Positions 58,741 to 64,000 of a stretch of 64,000 bases of DNA are shown one piece after another. The position numbers and the translations under genes were made by a program. Numbering within the stretch: position 1 is the first letter of the stretch; the number at the start of each line of letters is the position of its first letter. This DNA comes from Trogon surrucura (lineage: Eukaryota > Chordata > Aves > Trogoniformes > Trogonidae), in NCBI GenBank assembly GCA_020746105.1, contig CM036658.1, positions 28,049,099 to 28,113,098 on the forward strand, read 5' to 3'. The notes below the pieces were generated by a model. The model worked only from the letters and a program-made list of their open reading frames with translations, was not told the origin of the DNA and ran no database searches.

Positions 58741-61089
58741 TCCTCCTTTCTTTGGCTAATCAAGGACAAGTGTTATTACATAAGGTCTCATCCCTTTGTT
58801 GCTAAAAAGATCTTATTCAAGAGTAAAGTAAATGCTCTAAATGAACAGATTTTATCCTTCTTTGTCCCTAAAATAATTTATCTGGAGAAAAAAAAATCCT
58901 TTCTCTCTATTCCCTTAAAGTGGCCATAGGGCAGAAAGGTATTGCTGATGAATGGAGAATAATGTGCAGAATTTGAGATGAAACTGTGTCCTTAGTTTTG
59001 AATACTATCCATGGTTACAGTCTTTTTTTTTCCCAGAGTTTGAGGGATTTATCTTCTTAAATTTATACATATGCTAATCCCATGTATGACATGAAAGTAT
59101 CTTTCTGTGATGACTTCTGGCTGTAGCAGTGATGTAAAAATGTCTCTTTCTTTCTGCTAGAAAAACAGCCTCATCCAGGAATGTCTCAATTATTTATGTC
59201 ATAAGTTTAGGACGCTATGTCAGAAAGTCTTCCAATGAGAGAAAAAACTTCCAGTGACCTCTTTGAGGTCAGCATTGCACATGTTTGCTTTTTAACAAAG
59301 AAATATTTTTAAAAGAGAACATTTTAATAGAAGATACTGAAAAAGAAAATGAAGACATTACCAGGTTGAGACCAAACAGGGAGATGTGGGATAGGCACAA
59401 AATATAATGATTTAGCTTAATGCATTTTCTCAGTAATGTACCTGAAGGTAACGATTTCTTCTGCATCCTCAGTGAAAACGGCAATCAAATGGGATAACGT
59501 AATGCAATCCCCTAGTATTCTGTGACAGTTCTAGTCACCCAGCACCATCTCATTACATGACATACCCACCAATATCTACTGTGTGAATGGCTCCTTCTCA
59601 ATCTGAATCATTGAGTTATTATATAAACATACCCATTCCCTTTTTTTGTACTGCGGATGGCTGCCTAATGGGAAGAATGTTTGTAAGCGTGAATCTAAGG
59701 CAGAGGGTGGTGCTTTCTGAAAGCCTGAGCACTGGAAGAGCTGCAAGGGGTGCATTTCAGATGCACCTTCCCCATTCTGTTGTGTTTCACTGTGGTTATC
59801 TCAGTCCAGATGCTGCTGGGGGTGTTGCTTTTCAGGAATTCCTGCTTTAGTGACTACCAAGCCTTTTTTATGATGAATAGAAGGGATGGGACTTGCTACA
59901 TCTAAAGTGAGGGCATTTGGAACTCAGGCATCTCAGTGCTCAGTACTGTGTAGTATTACTTCTTCTGTGAGTTCCAGCCTGGAGCACTACTAAAACAGAA
60001 TATAGGTACAATTCACTCTATATTCAACAGAATATGACATGAATTAGCTATCAAGACCAGGTGATTAAGTCATAAAAAGAAATGGTTTGATCATGATAAA
60101 CCTCCTTCTGCAGCACAAACCACCTCTGTATCTGAATGTATTTAAACCAGTCAAGATAGTTCTGTGCTTTAATGTTCTTGAAACATGATGACCTGGTTTA
60201 GTTTAATTTCCATTCAACAACATACTTCTGCTGGTAGACAGAAGATATGTTGCTCTCTATTTGTGCTTTAATTTTTAATAACATCTATTTACCAATTTCA
60301 AACAGTTTTACCTGGAATTGTGCCCAGAGGTAAAAAAAAACCCATACAGCTAATTGCTACTAGCATTTGCAATGCCTGATTAACTTAGGATGATATATTA
60401 GTCAGGCCATCACTCAATATTAGGACATAAAGCTAAAAGAAAGAGTGACATAATTTTAGTAAAAGCCTGGTTATTTGTAAATGAAATGTGAGGCCACTGT
60501 GAGTAGTATTTCTTCATTGTATTTCTTCTGCAAGAAGATACTAAATTCTACTGCTTTTCTGCTTAGTTTCATTCATCTCTGAACTAAATGCACGGTTTGT
60601 GTACAGATGATGCATAGATTTGGCTTGGTATAGAAAACTGAATCACAATACGCCATGGTGTCTAAGTAAATTTTTTGCATGTTAATATTCATAAAACAAA
60701 TTATTAATTTCTAAATATTTAGTAGAAGTACTACGTTTATGTACTAGTAGCATAGTGGGATCATTAATTTTTAACTGAACTCAAATTTATCAGGTTGAAA
60801 TTACTGAGAAGGATGAAGGAGAAAAGTCTAGTAATTATATGTAATGCAGAGCAAGATATTTAAAGCAGAGGCTGTACATTTAGTGAGATAATTGCAATTT
60901 AGAATTTTATTTGCAATGTTATGCTACAACACTGTGGTGTGTTTGTAGTGTGAATGTGGCTTGCAACAGAGATAAAAGACAATACTTTTGTCTTACGAAG
61001 TGTGAAATTTTGTGAATCATAAAGTAATTTAAGCAATTTGTAGCAATGAGAAATATATTAGTTTTTAAAGAATCAATTCAAATTTTCCC
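58741..61089. other. No gene seen: AT-rich DNA
   Basis: No transposon recognised. An 87-codon frame at 59587-59850 has no recognisable domain. Confidence 0.5.
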
Positions 61090-62062
61090 TCAAGGATCAG
61101 TACTGGGACCAGTCTTGTTTAACATCTTCATCAGCGACATGGACAGTGGCATTGAGGGCACCTTCAGCAAGTTTGCCAACGACACCAAGCTGTGTGGGGC
61201 GGCTGACACGCTGGAGGGTAGGGATGCCATCCAGAGGGACCTCGACAGGCTGGAGAGGTGGGCCCAGGCCAACCTCATGGAATTCAACAAGACCAAGTGC
61301 AAGGTCCTCCATCTGGGTCAGGGCAATCCCAAGCACCGATACGGGCTGGGCAGTGACTGGCTTGAGAGCAGCCCTGAAGAAAAGGACTTGGGGCTACTGG
61401 TGGACGAGAAGCTCAGCATGAGCCATCAGTGTGCACTTGCAGCCCAGAAAGCCAATCGTGTCCTGGGCTGCATCAAGAGGTGTGTGGCCAGCAGGTCGAG
61501 GGAGGTGATTCTCCCCCTCTACTCCTCTCTTGCCCCACTGGAGTACTGTGCTCAGTTCTGGAGCCCACAGCACAAGAAAGATATGGACGTGCTGGCGCGT
61601 GTCCAGAGAAGGGCCATGAGGATGATGAGAGGGCTGGAGCACCTCTCCTGTGAAGACAGACTGAGAGAGTTGAGGCTGTTCAGTCTGCAGAAAAGAGGGC
61701 TCTGAGGAGACCTTATTGTGGCCTTCCAGTATCTCAAGGGGGCTACAAGAAAGCTGGTGAGGGGCTTTTTAGGATGTCGGGTAATGATCCGACTAGAGGG
61801 AACGGATTAAAGATAAGAAATGGATCAGTTCAGATTGGACGTTAGGAAGAAGTTCTTCACCATGAGGGTGGTGAGACACTGGCACAGGTTGCCCAGAGAG
61901 GTGGTGGAAGCCCCATCCCTGGAAGTTTTTGAGGCCAGGCTGGATGAGGCCCTGAGCAGCCTGACCTAGTGGGGGATGTCCCTGCCCATGGCGGGAGGCT
62001 TGGAGCTGGATGATCTTTAAGGTCCCTTCCAACGCTGACAATTCTATAATTCTGATTCTATG
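61090..62062 (+). mobile_element. CR1, 5'-truncated at RT motif B, with ORF2 remnant
   Basis: The CR1 match starts at CCTCAAGGATCAGTACTGGG, the codons for PQGSVLG, and runs to a tail of ATTCTATAATTCTGATTCTA. The frame to 61705 reads [20 protein letters not shown] and [20 protein letters not shown]. The catalytic box here is FAND rather than FADD, so one of the two essential Asp residues is lost. TGA after KRGL (61703-61705) stands where other copies continue into GDL. The C-terminus continues, broken, to a 3' UTR containing GGAGCTGGATGATCTTTAAG. It is GC-rich and from a different subfamily than the young pair; divergence is moderate. Confidence 0.93.
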
Positions 62063-63461
62063 AAATAAAAGCTGCTCTAAAACAACATCCATCACCCACT
62101 GAGTATTGCATGTACTATACAGTACTGTGGTAACTATTTTTTTTTCCCTTAGATTTAGTGAGATAGTTTATTTTGGAAAAAGACAGAGTGGTAAATGCTC
62201 ATGCACTGTAGGTGAGTATAAATCATTAAGTAGTCTGATAATTAATATTTTGTATGAGTTTTCTTACCAAGTAAGATTCTGAAGACTTTCAGTTAATATT
62301 TTTCCTAAATTATGTAAAGCTTCACATTGTGCCTAGTCAAAGTAACTTTCCTAGAAATAATTACTTGTGCTGCATGTAAATAAATCAGGACTACATATTC
62401 AGCCAACATCAATCATACTGAATTTTGCCCCTAGAAAAAGAAATTGCACAAAAATAGTTACTAAGAAAAATTAAATAATTCTTGGTTAATTTGGCATCCT
62501 GACTAAACTCTCCACAAACCATTTCTACATTCCAAACTAGATATTTTTTTTCTGTGAAATTTTGGTAGATGCAGTTCTATAAGCTAAGGCTGGAAATATG
62601 TATTCCTTGCTGATATAAAGAGGCTGTTCATTTATGTTCTAATATCAGAGCTGTAATGTTTTCATTACACCTTTGATTTAATTTTACTTGGAAGAATTAA
62701 GAAACTTTTTTTTTGAAACTATAATGGCTGAAATTAGATAAATGTTCTTTACTGTGATTCCTCACTTTGAATGGTTTAATCCCTCCATAGAAGAAAGTGT
62801 TTTGCTGAACATGAATAAAATAGCATATTTTTTTCATTAAATTTCTGTTGTATTTTCTAATAAGTTAAGACTAGCATTTAAAGTTAAAAATGTTAGCCAC
62901 AATCAGTTTCTAGAGCCCCATTTTTCAGAAGATAAGAAGGAAGTCTATCAGTTTTGGGGTTCAAATTTGAGTCATCCATTCATGTTAGCAGGTGTGTATC
63001 GTATGACTCTTTGTATTGAATTTCAGGGCTAAATCACTCAATATCATACTTACAATTAGAGTTGCAGTTGCTGTAGCACTTTTTGCCTATCATTCTTGAA
63101 ATATTTTACAAATATCGTTAATCATAAGTTCTCCAATTTATTTATAATAATACAGGGACAGATTAGTTATGTCTCCACGTTGTCAGTACCAAAATCTGGA
63201 AGAAATCTCGAGTTTCTCATATCTCCATTCTGTCTGCTGAACATATGGCAAAAGCTCTTCACTTCAATAGTTTATATAGTATGATCTATGATATATGATC
63301 TATGTCTATAAAATATTGAATGGATACCTGCAACATGACTTAGATATTTTAATCTAAGTTCAGATTGTAGTTCTTGTGCACATCAGTATTGAATGCTGAG
63401 ATTCTTTACTCTCCTCTTAAGAGCTTAAGGCTACCAAATAGAGCATCTAAACAAGTTTTAG
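62063..63461. other. No gene seen: AT-rich DNA
   Basis: Short T runs only. No transposon or coding frame recognised. Confidence 0.5.
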
Positions 63462-64000
63462 AAAATCATAGAATCATAGAATAATTTAGATTGAGAGGGA
63501 CTTCAAAGGTCACCTAGTTCCAACCTCCTTGCCATGGCAGGGACATCTCTCACTAGATCAGGTTGCTCAATGCTGCATCCAAACTGACCTTGAACACTCC
63601 CAGGGATGGAGCATCCACAACCTCCCTGGGCAACCTGTTCCGGTGCCTCACCACCCTCAGGGTGAAGAACTTCTTCCTTATACCTAGTCTAAACCTATGC
63701 TCTTCCAGCTTCCACCCATTACCCCTCGTCATATCACTACAGCCCATTGTAAAAAGTCCCTTCCCAGCCTTCTTGTAGGCCCTCTTCAGGTACCTAGAAG
63801 GCCGCTATAAGGTCTCCCTGGAGCCTTCTCTTTTCCAGGCTAAACGAGCCTAACTCTCTCAGCCTGTCCTCACAAGAGAGGTGCTCCAACCCTCTGATGA
63901 TCTTGGTAGCTTTCCTCCATGTCTTTCTTGTTTTGAGGTTCCGGAACTGGACGCAGTATTCCAGGTGAGGTCTCACAAGAGCAGAGTAGAGGGACAGAAT
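63462..64000 (-). mobile_element. CR1 3' part (minus strand), continues past window
   Basis: The tail GAAAATCATAGAATCATAGA at 63462-63481 is followed by the antisense 3' UTR (CACCTAGTTCCAACCTCCTT) and ORF2 C-terminus. A minus-strand frame at 63553-63747 reads GIRKKFFTLRVVRHRNRLPR and EVVDAPSLGVFKVSLDAALS. Another at 63794-63976 reads [12 protein letters not shown] and [20 protein letters not shown], so an indel lies between them, around 63750-63795. The sequence is still CR1 at the last base, so the 5' extent is unknown. Confidence 0.93.

Noticed and set aside
1..64000. CRISPR arrays, operons, ribosome binding sites and prokaryotic features
   Set aside because: The sequence is vertebrate nuclear DNA. 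No regularly spaced repeats and no compact gene arrangement are present.
1..64000. tRNA, rRNA or other structured RNA genes
   Set aside because: None noticed by eye; a covariance-model search would be needed to exclude short ones.

Overview
The window is a stretch of AT-rich, gene-poor vertebrate nuclear DNA, almost certainly from a bird. The evidence is a set of CR1 LINE retrotransposon copies that end in the bird-style 8-bp tail (ATTCTATG)n, together with a solo LTR of a type that I recognise as a common avian ERVL-like (class III) LTR. I find no complete host protein-coding gene, no RNA gene and nothing prokaryotic. Most of the window reads as intergenic or intronic sequence.

Layout. Positions 1-3632 hold a nearly full-length, young CR1 on the + strand. 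Its ORF1 (SGNH-hydrolase-like) enters from the left edge, and its ORF2 (APE endonuclease plus reverse transcriptase, 961 aa) is uninterrupted. Positions 4062-4431 (-) contain a protein-like segment with three stops behind a T20-AG acceptor-like sequence. Positions 5640-6700 (+) are a very old CR1. Positions 7139-10410 (-) are an older CR1 split by a 1123-bp solo LTR at 8082-9204, flanked by a GCCCC target duplication. Short CR1 3' ends follow at 10572-10845 (+), 11150-11530 (+), 14014-14679 (-) and 16760-16812 (+). Positions 17-40 kb are AT-rich DNA with homopolymers, one ancient SINE-like trace (about 27.25 kb) and a possible exon (33695-33819). Further CR1 pieces lie at 40012-40345 (-), 40490-41843 (-), 49101-49455 (-) and 51925-52040 (+). 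Positions 57090-58740 hold a second young CR1, closely related to the first, 5'-truncated and frameshifted. CR1 copies at 61090-62062 (+) and 63462-64000 (-, running off the right edge) finish the window.

How the parts work together. In a CR1 mRNA, ORF1 and ORF2 make the two proteins for target-primed reverse transcription. The endonuclease nicks DNA, and the reverse transcriptase copies the RNA from its 3' end, which explains why most copies here are 5'-truncated but keep the 3' tail. An intact ORF2 beside a closely similar relative suggests CR1 activity that is recent on the host's timescale. That fits lineages known for late CR1 expansion (woodpeckers and relatives, for example), but the window alone does not fix the species.
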